From an uncultured Clostridium sp. (lineage in GTDB: Bacteria; Bacillota; Clostridia; Lachnospirales; Lachnospiraceae), in assembly GCA_900551135.1 (NCBI GenBank), contig URUX01000083.1, forward strand, positions 1 to 10,243: a stretch of DNA of 10,243 nt, in the 5' to 3' direction. The translations under genes and the position numbers were made by a program. This document shows positions 1-6,841 of the stretch, in pieces. Numbering within the stretch: the first letter of the stretch is position 1; each line of letters opens with the position of its first letter. A model generated the notes under the pieces. That model was not told where the DNA came from. It was given only the letters and a program-made list of their open reading frames with translations, and did no database searches.

Positions 1-992
1 TGCCCCTGATAGTTCCTTTTTTTGCTGCCTATATAACAGCGGCGCTTCTGGAACCATCTGCAAAATGGATTCAGAAAAAGTTATCTGTAAAATGGAGAAC
101 AAAAACCATTCGGATTCCGATAGAATTCATTGGAGGAGGAGAACTCATTGCTTTGCTGGGACTGCTGGGTATGGGAGTCTATACTGGAGGATGTAGACTG
201 GCAGTTCAGTTTCAGCTGTTTTTGAACGCGCTTCCGGAACTTACCAGAAAATTTGACAGCTGGCTGACCGGCTGCTGTCGGTCGGTGGAACAGCTTTTAC
301 ATCTAAAATCCGGATTTGTAGTTTGTCTGGTTCAGGATATGCTGAGAGATCTGGGAACATCTGTCAAGACGGCTGCAATGCCGTATTTGATGGTAAGTTC
401 CGTTTCAGTTGTTCAGTGGATAGCAGAAGGCATGGTAATTTTCTTTGTAATGTTTCTGGCAGCAGTTTTAACATTGGGAAAATTGGAGTCCATCCGGAAA
501 CTGGAAAAGAAGTCTTTATTTCGGGAAGAATTTCGGATTATACACGAAAAAATGCATTTGTTTGGCAAAACATATGTAAGAGTTCAGGCCATAATACTGC
601 TCCTTACCACTGGTATCTGCGTTGCGGGACTGTTTTTTCTCAAAAATCCGTATTATATTTTGCTGGGAATTATCATTGGCCTGCTGGATGCCCTTCCTCT
701 GTTTGGAACAGGTACGGCGCTGATTCCCTGGGCCATTATAGAATTGATTTCAGGGAAAAGCGGACAGGCGGCGGCTTTAATTGGAATCTATGGAATCTGT
801 TACATTTTGCGTCAGGTGCTGGAGACAAAGATGATGGCAAAAGGAACGGGGTTATCTGCCCTGGAAACGCTGGCGGCCATTTATATTGGCCTGAGGCTTT
901 TTGGGATATGGGGCGTTTTGCTGGGGCCGGCTGCGCTGATGCTTATCAAAGTTCTTTTGGAAATTATTGCCGATCCTATTGAAAAAAAGTAA
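1..992 (+). CDS. ytvI: AI-2E/YtvI family membrane protein, 5' end outside window
   Basis: Polytopic membrane protein of the AI-2E transporter (PerM) superfamily, most like the sporulation protein YtvI; its transported substrate is not established. The frame is open from base 3 to the TAA at 990-992, giving 329 visible residues, so a TTG at 153 is an internal codon and not the start. The first visible residues, PLIVPFFAAYITAALLEP, match the family just after the first membrane helix, so perhaps 20-50 residues are missing. Further hydrophobic helices follow, with a soluble stretch between. The family signature is near the C-terminus: LDALPLFGTGTALIPWA around visible residues 228-244, then LRQVLETKMMAKGTGLS and GLRLFGIWGVLLGP before the last helix. 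A gap of 100 bases separates it from asnA, with no terminator seen. The superfamily call is firm; YtvI against another AI-2E paralogue is less certain. Confidence 0.85.
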   Translation, partial: PLIVPFFAAYITAALLEPSAKWIQKKLSVKWRTKTIRIPIEFIGGGELIALLGLLGMGVYTGGCRLAVQFQLFLNALPELTRKFDSWLTGCCRSVEQLLHLKSGFVVCLVQDMLRDLGTSVKTAAMPYLMVSSVSVVQWIAEGMVIFFVMFLAAVLTLGKLESIRKLEKKSLFREEFRIIHEKMHLFGKTYVRVQAIILLLTTGICVAGLFFLKNPYYILLGIIIGLLDALPLFGTGTALIPWAIIELISGKSGQAAALIGIYGICYILRQVLETKMMAKGTGLSALETLAAIYIGLRLFGIWGVLLGPAALMLIKVLLEIIADPIEKK

Positions 993-1014
993 CTTTTCCT
1001 TGCAGAACAGGGCA

Positions 1015-1041
1015 TTGAGTGGTAACATTAGCAAATATACT
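1015..1041 (+). promoter_or_regulatory. Possible asnA promoter
   Basis: TTGAGT (1015-1020) and a good TATACT -10 box (1036-1041) are separated by 15 bases, shorter than the usual 17, so the -35 assignment is weak. A start near 1048 would give a leader of about 45 bases before asnA. The -10 box lies inside the inverted repeat at 1026-1076. Confidence 0.35.
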
Positions 1042-1076
1042 TGGTAGTAACAGTTATATGGGATATAAGGCTAATG
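1026..1076 (+). repeat. Inverted repeat in the asnA leader
   Basis: CATTAGC (1026-1032) and GCTAATG (1070-1076) are perfect 7-base complements. A further four pairs are possible between TATA (1036-1039) and TATA (1064-1067). The right arm ends two bases before the AGGAGG ribosome site at 1079-1084. In RNA reading through from the upstream gene the hairpin would sit against that site; RNA started at the TATACT box would lack the left arm. Short arms in AT-rich DNA could arise by chance. Confidence 0.35.
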
Positions 1077-1092
1077 GCAGGAGGACAGGAGT

Positions 1093-2100
1093 ATGGCTTT
1101 GATTTTACCAGAAGGGTATGATCCCCGTCTGACAGTACGGGAAACCCAGGAAGCGATAAAATATATCCGCGACACATTCCAGAAGGAATTTGGCAGAGAG
1201 ATGAATTTAGAGAGAATTTCTGCACCGCTGTTTGTAAAGAAAAGTTCTGGCTTGAACGATAATCTGAGTGGAAAAGAAAGACCGGTACAGTTTGATTTGC
1301 TGGGAGAACCAGATGAGACCGTAGAAGTCGTGCAGTCTCTGGCAAAGTGGAAGAGGATGGCGCTGAAGCGTTATGGTTTCCAGCCGGGAGAGGGGTTATA
1401 CACCAACATGAATGCAATCCGCCGGGATGAAGAACTGGATAATCTTCATTCCTGTTATGTGGATCAGTGGGACTGGGAAAAAGTAATTACAAAAGAAGAG
1501 AGAAATCTGGATACCTTAAAAGATACGGTAAAAACCATTTTTAAGGTAATTAAGCATATGGAACACGAAGTGTGGTATAAATACCCTCAGGCAGTGAAAA
1601 AGCTGCCGGAAGACATTGTATTTGTTACCACTCAGGAATTAGAAGACCGTTACCCGGACAAAACGCCCAAGGAGAGAGAGAATCTGATTACCCAGGAGTA
1701 TGGCTGCGTATTTTTGATGAAGATCGGCGACAAGCTGGCCAGTGGAAAACCGCATGACGGCCGTGCGCCGGACTATGATGACTGGCAGCTGAATGGCGAT
1801 ATTTTATTCTGGTTTGAGACTCTGGGATGCGCTCTGGAGATTTCCAGCATGGGTATTCGTGTAGATGAAAAGAGTCTGGATGAGCAGCTTTCCAAGGCTG
1901 GATGTGATGAGAGAAGACCCCTTCCCTATCATAAAATGCTGTTAGAGGGGCAGCTTCCGTATACCATTGGAGGCGGTATCGGTCAGTCCAGGCTGTGTAT
2001 GCTGCTGCTGGACAGAGCCCATGTAGGAGAGGTTCAGGCCAGCCTTTGGCCAGATGATATGCGGGCAGTCTGCGAAGAACATAAAATTATTTTATTATAA
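1093..2100 (+). CDS. asnA: Asparagine synthetase A (aspartate--ammonia ligase)
   Basis: Makes asparagine from aspartate, ammonia and ATP, releasing AMP and pyrophosphate, in the cytoplasm. It is the ammonia-using AsnA type, related to class II aminoacyl-tRNA synthetases, not the glutamine-using AsnB. The 335 residues match the usual length of about 330. Conserved blocks run in family order: [19 protein letters not shown] (42-60), RPVQFD (73-78), the AKWKR stretch (84-88), [20 protein letters not shown] (105-124), QWDWEK (125-130), and near the C-terminus [18 protein letters not shown], the class II motif 3-like nucleotide site. The start is ATG 1093, with AGGAGG at 1079-1084 eight bases upstream. 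It is probably transcribed from its own promoter and ends in the hairpin at 2156-2212. No T-box leader is visible. Function is secure by family. Confidence 0.97.
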   Translation: MALILPEGYDPRLTVRETQEAIKYIRDTFQKEFGREMNLERISAPLFVKKSSGLNDNLSGKERPVQFDLLGEPDETVEVVQSLAKWKRMALKRYGFQPGEGLYTNMNAIRRDEELDNLHSCYVDQWDWEKVITKEERNLDTLKDTVKTIFKVIKHMEHEVWYKYPQAVKKLPEDIVFVTTQELEDRYPDKTPKERENLITQEYGCVFLMKIGDKLASGKPHDGRAPDYDDWQLNGDILFWFETLGCALEISSMGIRVDEKSLDEQLSKAGCDERRPLPYHKMLLEGQLPYTIGGGIGQSRLCMLLLDRAHVGEVQASLWPDDMRAVCEEHKIILL

Positions 2101-2155
2101 GGGTTAGGCACCCTATCCCCTTGCTCTGTGCATAGAAAAATTTGACAAATTAAAG

Positions 2156-2212
2156 AAAAATGGCTTTCTGTATGGTATACTTATTATATCAATTGCAGAA
2201 GGCCATTTTTTA
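2156..2212. terminator. Bidirectional terminator between asnA and the PHP gene
   Basis: AAAAATGGCTTTCTG (2156-2170) pairs with CAGAAGGCCATTTTT (2196-2210): 15 pairs, one of them G-U, around a 25-base loop. On the plus strand it is followed by a run of six T (2206-2211), which ends asnA transcripts. On the minus strand the other arm gives TTTTTCTTT, which could end the convergent PHP transcript. The loop is long for an intrinsic terminator and contains an extended -10 sequence. Confidence 0.75.
2171..2181 (+). promoter_or_regulatory. Extended -10 box in the terminator loop
   Basis: TATGGTATACT carries a TGn extension and a TATACT hexamer. No -35 box lies at 16-18 bases; a TTGACA at 2142-2147 is 28 bases away, too far for ordinary use. 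Transcription from here would run antisense into the 3' end of the PHP gene, and no plus-strand gene lies ahead. It may be a promoter for a short RNA or a chance match. Confidence 0.3.
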
Positions 2213-2291
2213 TATGCAGACAGGAAGAATATTCACCATTTCAGAAATTAATTTATAAAAAGTCAACACAAAAGGATTTTTCCTGTAAAAA

Positions 2292-3035
2292 TTACGCCTC
2301 ACTCGGTGCCTGAAGTTCAAAAATTCCTTCTGGCAGAAACGGCGCCAGTTTTTCTAAAGAGGTATTGACGATCAATTCTTCTGGAAAATCCAGTTCTTTT
2401 AGCAGTTCATGAGCAAAGCCATGGTTTCCCACATCAAAACAGATATGGGCATCACTGTTTACAATAATATGAGTGTTGTATTTCTGACAGGCTTCCAGCA
2501 GCACCTGATAGTTTTCACGGGCGTTCAGCCGAAATCCCCTGGGGTTTAGAGAGGAGTTATTTACCTCCAGCAGCTTGTGATGTTCTGCGGCTGCAGCAGC
2601 CAGAGTATCGTAATCGACTGGAAAACGTCCATCATCCGGATGCCCGATAATCTGGATGCGGGGATTCTTTAAAGCGCCAAGATAAGCAGATGTATTTTCA
2701 GAAACCGTTTTACCGGAGTAGCAGGGTGGGTGGATGCTGGCAATACCATAATCCAGACGGGACAAAACATATTCAGGCAGGTCAACGTTTCCGGAAGAGT
2801 CCAGAATGTTCAGTTCAGCCCCCATAATAATCTGGATACCATAGAGCGTTCTGGGGATAACTTTAAAGTTTTGAAAATAAAGATAGCCCATGGTGCCAGG
2901 CATGGCAGGGGCATGATCGGCGCATCCGTAAAGTTTCAGTCCATTGTCCGCAGCAGAGCGGATCATTTCCATAAGTGTGCTGTATGCGTGGCCGCTGGCC
3001 AGGGTATGTGTATGCAGATCAATAATATCAACCAT
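2292..3035 (-). CDS. PHP-domain metal-dependent phosphatase, YcdX type
   Basis: A 247-residue single-domain PHP phosphoesterase, a cytoplasmic enzyme using a trinuclear metal site. The closest known relative I recognise is E. coli YcdX; the physiological substrate is unknown, and a histidinol-phosphatase role is not supported by any his gene here. All nine ligands expected from YcdX are visible: H8 and H10 (DLHTH), H16 (SGHA), H41 (ADHAP), E74 (GAELN), H102 (SIHPP), H132 (GHPDD), D195 and H197 (SDAH). The start is ATG at 3033-3035, with GAAAGGA upstream at normal spacing and an extended -10 at 3069-3080. It is convergent with asnA and divergent from the S1 gene, so it is probably transcribed alone. 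Confidence 0.92.
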   Translation of the reverse strand: MVDIIDLHTHTLASGHAYSTLMEMIRSAADNGLKLYGCADHAPAMPGTMGYLYFQNFKVIPRTLYGIQIIMGAELNILDSSGNVDLPEYVLSRLDYGIASIHPPCYSGKTVSENTSAYLGALKNPRIQIIGHPDDGRFPVDYDTLAAAAAEHHKLLEVNNSSLNPRGFRLNARENYQVLLEACQKYNTHIIVNSDAHICFDVGNHGFAHELLKELDFPEELIVNTSLEKLAPFLPEGIFELQAPSEA

Positions 3036-3068
3036 GAAATCGTCCTTTCGTCAATAAGAATTATAAAG

Positions 3069-3080
3069 ATTATACCATAT
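3069..3080 (-). promoter_or_regulatory. Extended -10 promoter of the PHP gene
   Basis: Read on the minus strand this is ATATGGTATAAT, a perfect TATAAT with a TGG extension about 30 bases before the ATG. No good -35 hexamer is present at 17 bases. Position, orientation and the match to the other TATGnTATAMT boxes in the window support it. Confidence 0.6.
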
Positions 3081-3154
3081 TCTGCCGCGTTCTTTTTATT
3101 AAATTTTTGTGAAACCTATAGCAAAAACAAGGCTTTTGTGTTTAAATAGTAGAA

Positions 3155-3174
3155 GGGAAAATGGGGACTTTCCC
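3155..3174 (+). promoter_or_regulatory. Small hairpin in the S1 gene leader
   Basis: GGGAAA (3155-3160) and TTTCCC (3169-3174) form a six-pair stem around an eight-base loop, about 40 bases before the S1 gene start. It has no T run, so it is not a terminator. It could be a leader structure. I could not place a confident promoter for the S1 gene between 3036 and 3155. Confidence 0.3.
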
Positions 3175-3212
3175 GATAATTGGAGATTGACAGAAAAGTG
3201 AGGTATGAAACA

Positions 3213-4145
3213 ATGGGAGAAGAACAGAAAATAGAGGCAGCAGAAACCATGGAAACAGTAGAAAGCATGGAGGATTATGCGGCTGAACTGGAAGCATCTT
3301 TCCGCAAGGTAAATGAGGGAGATATTTTAACTGGTACCGTAATCGGCGTAGACGAGGATCGGGTTGTGCTGGATTTAAAATATTATGCAGAAGGGATTAT
3401 TACCAAAGACAATTTGAGCAGTGATCCAGACTTTAATATAAAAGAATCCATCCATACAGGAGATGAGATTAGCGCCACAGTTATCAAAACAGATGATGGA
3501 GAAGGCAATATTCTGCTGTCTAAAAAAGAAGCCAATGATATTCTGGCATGGGATAAATTAAAGCAGATGCTGGAAGAACGTACCGTTGTCACAGTTAAAA
3601 TCAGCGAGATAGTAAAAGGAGGCGCAGTTGCTTATCTGGAAGGTATCCGGGGCTTTATTCCAGCTTCCAAACTGGCTGCCGAATACGTTGAAGATTTGGA
3701 AGAATGGAATGGAAAGACCGTAGAAGTTACGGTTATCACTGCAGATGAGGAAGAAAAACGCCTGGTTCTGTCTGGAAAAGAAGTGGCAAGAGAAAAACTG
3801 GCTGCTGAAACCAGAAAGAAAATGTCCAAATGCCAGGTGGGTGAGGTGGTTTCCGGTACAGTTGAAACACTGAAGGATTACGGAGCATTTGTGACATTGG
3901 AAAATGGATTGACAGGACTTCTGCACATTTCCCAGATCAGCAGCCAGAGAATCAAGCATCCCGGGGTTGTTTTAAAAGAAGGTCAGGAAGTAAAGGTTAA
4001 AATTATCGGTTTGAATGACGGTAAGATCAGTCTGAGCATGAAAGCAATTGAGCCGGAAGATGAGCCGGAGGAAGTATTTGATTATAAAGAAACCGGCAGC
4101 GCTTCTACGGGACTGGGAGCGTTGTTAAAGGGATTAAAGTTATAA
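3213..4145 (+). CDS. Triple S1-domain RNA-binding protein (ribosomal protein S1-like)
   Basis: A 310-residue protein with an acidic N-terminal tail and three S1 (OB-fold) RNA-binding repeats at about 35-107, 122-192 and 209-280. The third is the most canonical (GTVETLKDYGAFVTLENG, LLHISQIS, KISLSMKAIE). It resembles the short S1 homologues of Firmicutes, which associate with RNA or ribosomes; it is shorter than the six-repeat proteobacterial S1 and should not be assumed equivalent. I chose ATG 3213 because GTGAGGT (3199-3204 region) lies at normal spacing. An in-frame TTG at 3180 has no ribosome site, and an ATG at 3205 is out of frame. It is first in a probable operon: the alarmone synthetase starts 31 bases after its stop. 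The short tail (ALLKGLKL) recurs in clostridial members as far as I recall. Confidence 0.88.
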   Translation: MGEEQKIEAAETMETVESMEDYAAELEASFRKVNEGDILTGTVIGVDEDRVVLDLKYYAEGIITKDNLSSDPDFNIKESIHTGDEISATVIKTDDGEGNILLSKKEANDILAWDKLKQMLEERTVVTVKISEIVKGGAVAYLEGIRGFIPASKLAAEYVEDLEEWNGKTVEVTVITADEEEKRLVLSGKEVAREKLAAETRKKMSKCQVGEVVSGTVETLKDYGAFVTLENGLTGLLHISQISSQRIKHPGVVLKEGQEVKVKIIGLNDGKISLSMKAIEPEDEPEEVFDYKETGSASTGLGALLKGLKL

Positions 4146-4176
4146 GGATTTGCAGAAGTAAGTGAGGTGGGGGACA

Positions 4177-4839
4177 ATGACGACAGGTCAGCGCAGACAG
4201 GAACCGGTTGATCAGTGGAGAGAGACGATGTTCCTTTATGGTGCCGCCCTAAAGCAGATTAATGCCAAAATCGAGATTATGAATGATGAGTTTACGGAGC
4301 GATACGATTACAGTCCTATCGAGCATATCAAATCCCGTCTTAAAACTCCGGACAGCATTGTGCGAAAGCTGAAAGGGGACGGTTATGAGGTTACAATCGA
4401 AAATATGCGGGATAAATTAAGCGATATAGCGGGAATCCGTATTATCTGTTCCTTTATGTCAGACATTTACCAGATTGCAGATATGATAGCAAAACAGGCA
4501 GATGTGACGGTTCTATATGTAAAGGATTATATTAAAAAACCAAAACCCAATGGTTATAAAAGCTACCATATGGTCGTTACCATACCGGTATATTTAACAG
4601 AAGGTCCTGTGGAGACCAAGGTAGAAATCCAGATTCGTACCGTTGCCATGGATTTCTGGGCCAGTCTGGAGCATAAGATTGCTTACAAGCTGGAGGGCAA
4701 TCCGCCTGCAGAACTTCTTCAGGAGTTGAAAGCCTGTGCAGATATGGTGGATATTTTAGATGCTAAAATGTTTTCTCTGAATGAAGCCATTTCAGAGATT
4801 GCAAAGGCTCAGCAGGAAGGGACGGAAAAGGAAAACTAG
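4177..4839 (+). CDS. Small (p)ppGpp synthetase, RelQ/YjbM (SAS) type
   Basis: Transfers pyrophosphate from ATP to GDP or GTP to make the alarmones ppGpp and pppGpp. At 220 residues it holds only the synthetase domain: there is no HD hydrolase domain and no TGS/ACT region, as in RelQ/SasB. Visible signatures: [13 protein letters not shown] (54-66), [11 protein letters not shown] (83-93) with the metal-binding Asp83, [12 protein letters not shown] (123-134) for nucleotide binding, and [19 protein letters not shown] (150-168) with catalytic Glu150. A C-terminal helix follows, as in the tetrameric RelQ proteins. ATG 4177 is preferred over the in-frame GTG 4162, because GAGGTGG (4164-4170) lies six bases before the ATG. 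It sits between the S1 gene and dtd (gap 19 bases), so it is probably co-transcribed. Family assignment is firm; allosteric control cannot be read from sequence. Confidence 0.93.
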   Translation: MTTGQRRQEPVDQWRETMFLYGAALKQINAKIEIMNDEFTERYDYSPIEHIKSRLKTPDSIVRKLKGDGYEVTIENMRDKLSDIAGIRIICSFMSDIYQIADMIAKQADVTVLYVKDYIKKPKPNGYKSYHMVVTIPVYLTEGPVETKVEIQIRTVAMDFWASLEHKIAYKLEGNPPAELLQELKACADMVDILDAKMFSLNEAISEIAKAQQEGTEKEN

Positions 4840-4858
4840 ACGTTTAAGGAGACACAAG

Positions 4859-5308
4859 ATGAAGGCAGTAGTACAGCGGGTAACACGGGCTGCAGTAACC
4901 GTGGATGGTCAGGTTGCCGGCCAGATTGGAAAAGGATATTTAATACTTCTGGGAGTATCCAATGAGGATACGGAGGAGGTTGCAAAAAAACTGGCGGACA
5001 AAATCTGCCGTCTGCGGATTTTTGAAGATGAAAATGGTAAGACAAACCTGTCATTGGCAGATGTGGGAGGAGAACTTCTGGTGGTGAGCCAGTTTACCCT
5101 TTATGCAGACTGCAAAAAGGGAAATCGTCCCAGCTTTATAAAGGCAGGAGCGCCGGATCATGCCAACCGGCTTTATGAGTATTTTATGGAATGCTGCAAA
5201 GAACATGCAGACAGGGTGGAGCATGGCATATTTGGAGCAGACATGAAAATTGATTTGGTAAATGACGGCCCCTTTACGCTGGCTTTAGACAGCAGGGAGT
5301 TGTTTTAA
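4859..5308 (+). CDS. dtd: D-aminoacyl-tRNA deacylase
   Basis: Hydrolyses D-amino acids (classically D-tyrosine), and also mischarged glycine, from tRNA, protecting translation; acts as a cytoplasmic homodimer. The 149 residues match the family's usual length. The N-terminus [17 protein letters not shown] is typical. The [17 protein letters not shown] block (77-93) and the Gly-Pro motif NDGPFT (135-140), which shapes the chiral-proofreading pocket, are both present; the residue after Pro is Phe where Val is commoner. The start is the ATG at 4859-4861, with AAGGAG eight or so bases upstream, 19 bases after the alarmone synthetase. An upstream extension in the same frame overlaps that gene and lacks family similarity, so I excluded it. 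Confidence 0.95.
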   Translation: MKAVVQRVTRAAVTVDGQVAGQIGKGYLILLGVSNEDTEEVAKKLADKICRLRIFEDENGKTNLSLADVGGELLVVSQFTLYADCKKGNRPSFIKAGAPDHANRLYEYFMECCKEHADRVEHGIFGADMKIDLVNDGPFTLALDSRELF

Positions 5309-5340
5309 TACTGACAGCAGAGAAAATGGAGGAAAAGACA

Positions 5341-6735
5341 ATGTCAAAAAAGACAAAGGGCCAGGAACTGGCTGAAAAACTGGTTTGGAAAGCTCCGAAT
5401 ATCGCAAAGGATGCTCCAAAGCAGATTGCAAAAGCAGAGAAGTTCTGCGAGGGCTATAAAAAGTTTTTAAATGAAGGAAAGACAGAACGAGAGTGTGTTT
5501 CTGCGCTGACCGCACGCCTGGTAAAGGCAGGCTACAAGCCATATGATATGAACGCTTCTTATCAGCCTGGCGACAAGGTATACTATGTAAACCGCAAGAA
5601 ATCAGTGATTGCCACTACTTTTGGCGCAAAGGGCCTGGAATATGGCGTGCGTTTAAATGGCGCCCATATCGATTCTCCAAGACTGGATTTAAAACCGAGT
5701 CCATTATATGAAAAAGATGATATTGCTCTGTTTAAGACCCATTATTACGGAGGAATCCGTAAATACCAGTGGACTACAATTCCCCTGGCCATGCACGGCG
5801 TTGTAGTGAAGAAGGACGGAGAGGTTGTAGATATTAAAATTGGTGAAGACGAGAATGATCCGGTATTCTGCATTACGGATTTACTGCCCCATCTGTCGGC
5901 AAAGCAGAATGAAAGAAAGCTTTCAGACGGTATCCGCGGCGAAGAATTAAACATTGTAGTAGGATCTGTACCTTATCAGGATGATGAAGTAAAGGAGCCG
6001 GTAAAGCTGATGGCTTTAAAGCTGCTTAATGATAAATACGATATCACAGAAGCAGATTTTTATCGGGCTGAGATTGAAATGGTTCCGGCAGTCAAGGCGA
6101 CAGACGTAGGTCTGGACAGAAGTCTGGTCGGTGCTTACGGACAGGATGACAGAGTGTGTGCTTATACGGCTCTTATGGCTGAAATTGATACCGACATGCC
6201 AGAGCATACCACAGTGACCTTCTTTGCAGATAAGGAGGAAATCGGTTCTGAGGGAAATACCGGATTAAACTCCGATTTTCTGCTCCATTACCTGGAAGAT
6301 CTGGCAGAACAGGCCGGAGTCAATATCCGGACTCTGCTCCGCAACTCCATGTGTCTGTCTTCTGACGTAAATGCAGCCTTTGATCCGACTTTCCCACAGG
6401 TGTATGAACCGTTAAACTCCAGCTATATTAATAAAGGCTGCGTTTTAACAAAGTATACCGGAGCAAGAGGAAAGTCCGGTTCCAATGATGCCAGCGCAGA
6501 GACCATGGCAGAGGTAATCCGCATTATGGAAAAAGAAGACGTTTACTGGCAGGCAGGCGAACTGGGCGCAGTTGATGAAGGCGGCGGCGGAACCATCGCT
6601 AAATTCGTAGCCCATATGGATATTGATACGGTAGACCTGGGTGTTCCGGTACTTTCCATGCATGCGCCGTTTGAGATTACTTCCAAACTGGATGTATACA
6701 ATACCTACAAGGCATTTAAGGCATTTAACAAATAG
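5341..6735 (+). CDS. M18 family zinc aminopeptidase
   Basis: A 464-residue cytosolic metalloaminopeptidase of family M18 (aspartyl aminopeptidase/Lap4 group), removing N-terminal residues from peptides with two metal ions. The expected metal and catalytic residues are visible in order: H109 (GAHIDSPRLD), Asp in GQDDR (269-270), E299 and E300 (DKEEIGSEGN), D342 (SSDVNAAFDP) and H441 (MHAPFE). GARGKSGSNDASAE (374-387) is also characteristic. The start is ATG 5341, served by GGAGG at 5328-5332; that ribosome site overlaps an in-frame ATG at 5326 which has no site of its own. It lies 32 bases after dtd, the last gene of the S1-SAS-dtd cluster. Substrate preference (acidic or broader) cannot be told from the sequence. 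Confidence 0.94.
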   Translation: MSKKTKGQELAEKLVWKAPNIAKDAPKQIAKAEKFCEGYKKFLNEGKTERECVSALTARLVKAGYKPYDMNASYQPGDKVYYVNRKKSVIATTFGAKGLEYGVRLNGAHIDSPRLDLKPSPLYEKDDIALFKTHYYGGIRKYQWTTIPLAMHGVVVKKDGEVVDIKIGEDENDPVFCITDLLPHLSAKQNERKLSDGIRGEELNIVVGSVPYQDDEVKEPVKLMALKLLNDKYDITEADFYRAEIEMVPAVKATDVGLDRSLVGAYGQDDRVCAYTALMAEIDTDMPEHTTVTFFADKEEIGSEGNTGLNSDFLLHYLEDLAEQAGVNIRTLLRNSMCLSSDVNAAFDPTFPQVYEPLNSSYINKGCVLTKYTGARGKSGSNDASAETMAEVIRIMEKEDVYWQAGELGAVDEGGGGTIAKFVAHMDIDTVDLGVPVLSMHAPFEITSKLDVYNTYKAFKAFNK

Positions 6736-6745
6736 AAATCATTTT

Positions 6746-6808
6746 AAGGCCTTTCTTTTCGGAAAACGGTATGTTATACTACAGAAATCGGTCTGGGGGA
6801 AAGGCCTT
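6746..6808 (+). repeat. Inverted repeat around the lipoprotein promoter
   Basis: AAGGCCTTTC (6746-6755) and GAAAGGCCTT (6799-6808) are perfect 10-base complements around a 43-base loop. No T run follows on either strand, so it is not a standard terminator despite lying just after the aminopeptidase stop. The extended -10 at 6770-6780 lies within the loop. A second pairing, ATCGG (6787-6791) with CCGAT (6810-6814), is possible in RNA that starts in the loop. Confidence 0.6.
6770..6780 (+). promoter_or_regulatory. Extended -10 promoter of the PPIase lipoprotein gene
   Basis: TATGTTATACT has a TGn extension and a TATACT hexamer. It is about 62 bases before the ATG at 6842. The -35 region (TTTCTT at 6752-6757) is poor. 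It would drive the lipoprotein-xpt-HAD cluster separately from the aminopeptidase. Confidence 0.55.
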
Positions 6809-6841
6809 GCCGATAAAAAGGATAAGTTAGTGAGGAGAATT

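Noticed and set aside
323..982. 219-residue plus-strand open frame overlapping the YtvI-like gene
   Set aside because: It lies wholly inside the confident membrane-protein frame, has no membrane or domain pattern and no ribosome site.
993..1092. T-box leader for asnA
   Set aside because: The gap is too short, and neither the TGGNACCGCG T-box core nor an antiterminator/terminator pair is visible.
2142..2181. Classical sigma-A promoter TTGACA with TATACT after asnA
   Set aside because: The two hexamers are 28 bases apart, well beyond the usual 16-18; only the extended -10 reading was kept, at low confidence.
2214..2258. 14-residue open frame starting MQTGRIF after the asnA terminator
   Set aside because: The only ribosome-site-like sequence (AGAAGG) is about 11 bases away and inside the terminator stem, and the peptide has no recognisable property.
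2230..2265. Minus-strand TTGACT promoter-like sequence downstream of the PHP gene
   Set aside because: The -10 partner at 17 bases (TGAAAT) is poor, and it would only read antisense into the shared terminator and asnA.
2730..3149. 139-residue plus-strand open frame opposite the PHP gene
   Set aside because: It is antisense to a gene with nine conserved metal ligands and shows no family features.
3180..3182. TTG start for the S1 protein
   Set aside because: No ribosome site precedes it, while ATG 3213 has GAGGT at proper spacing.
6641..6841. N-terminal extension of the lipoprotein
   Set aside because: It overlaps the aminopeptidase in another frame, would bury the lipoprotein signal, and ATG 6842 has a clear ribosome site.
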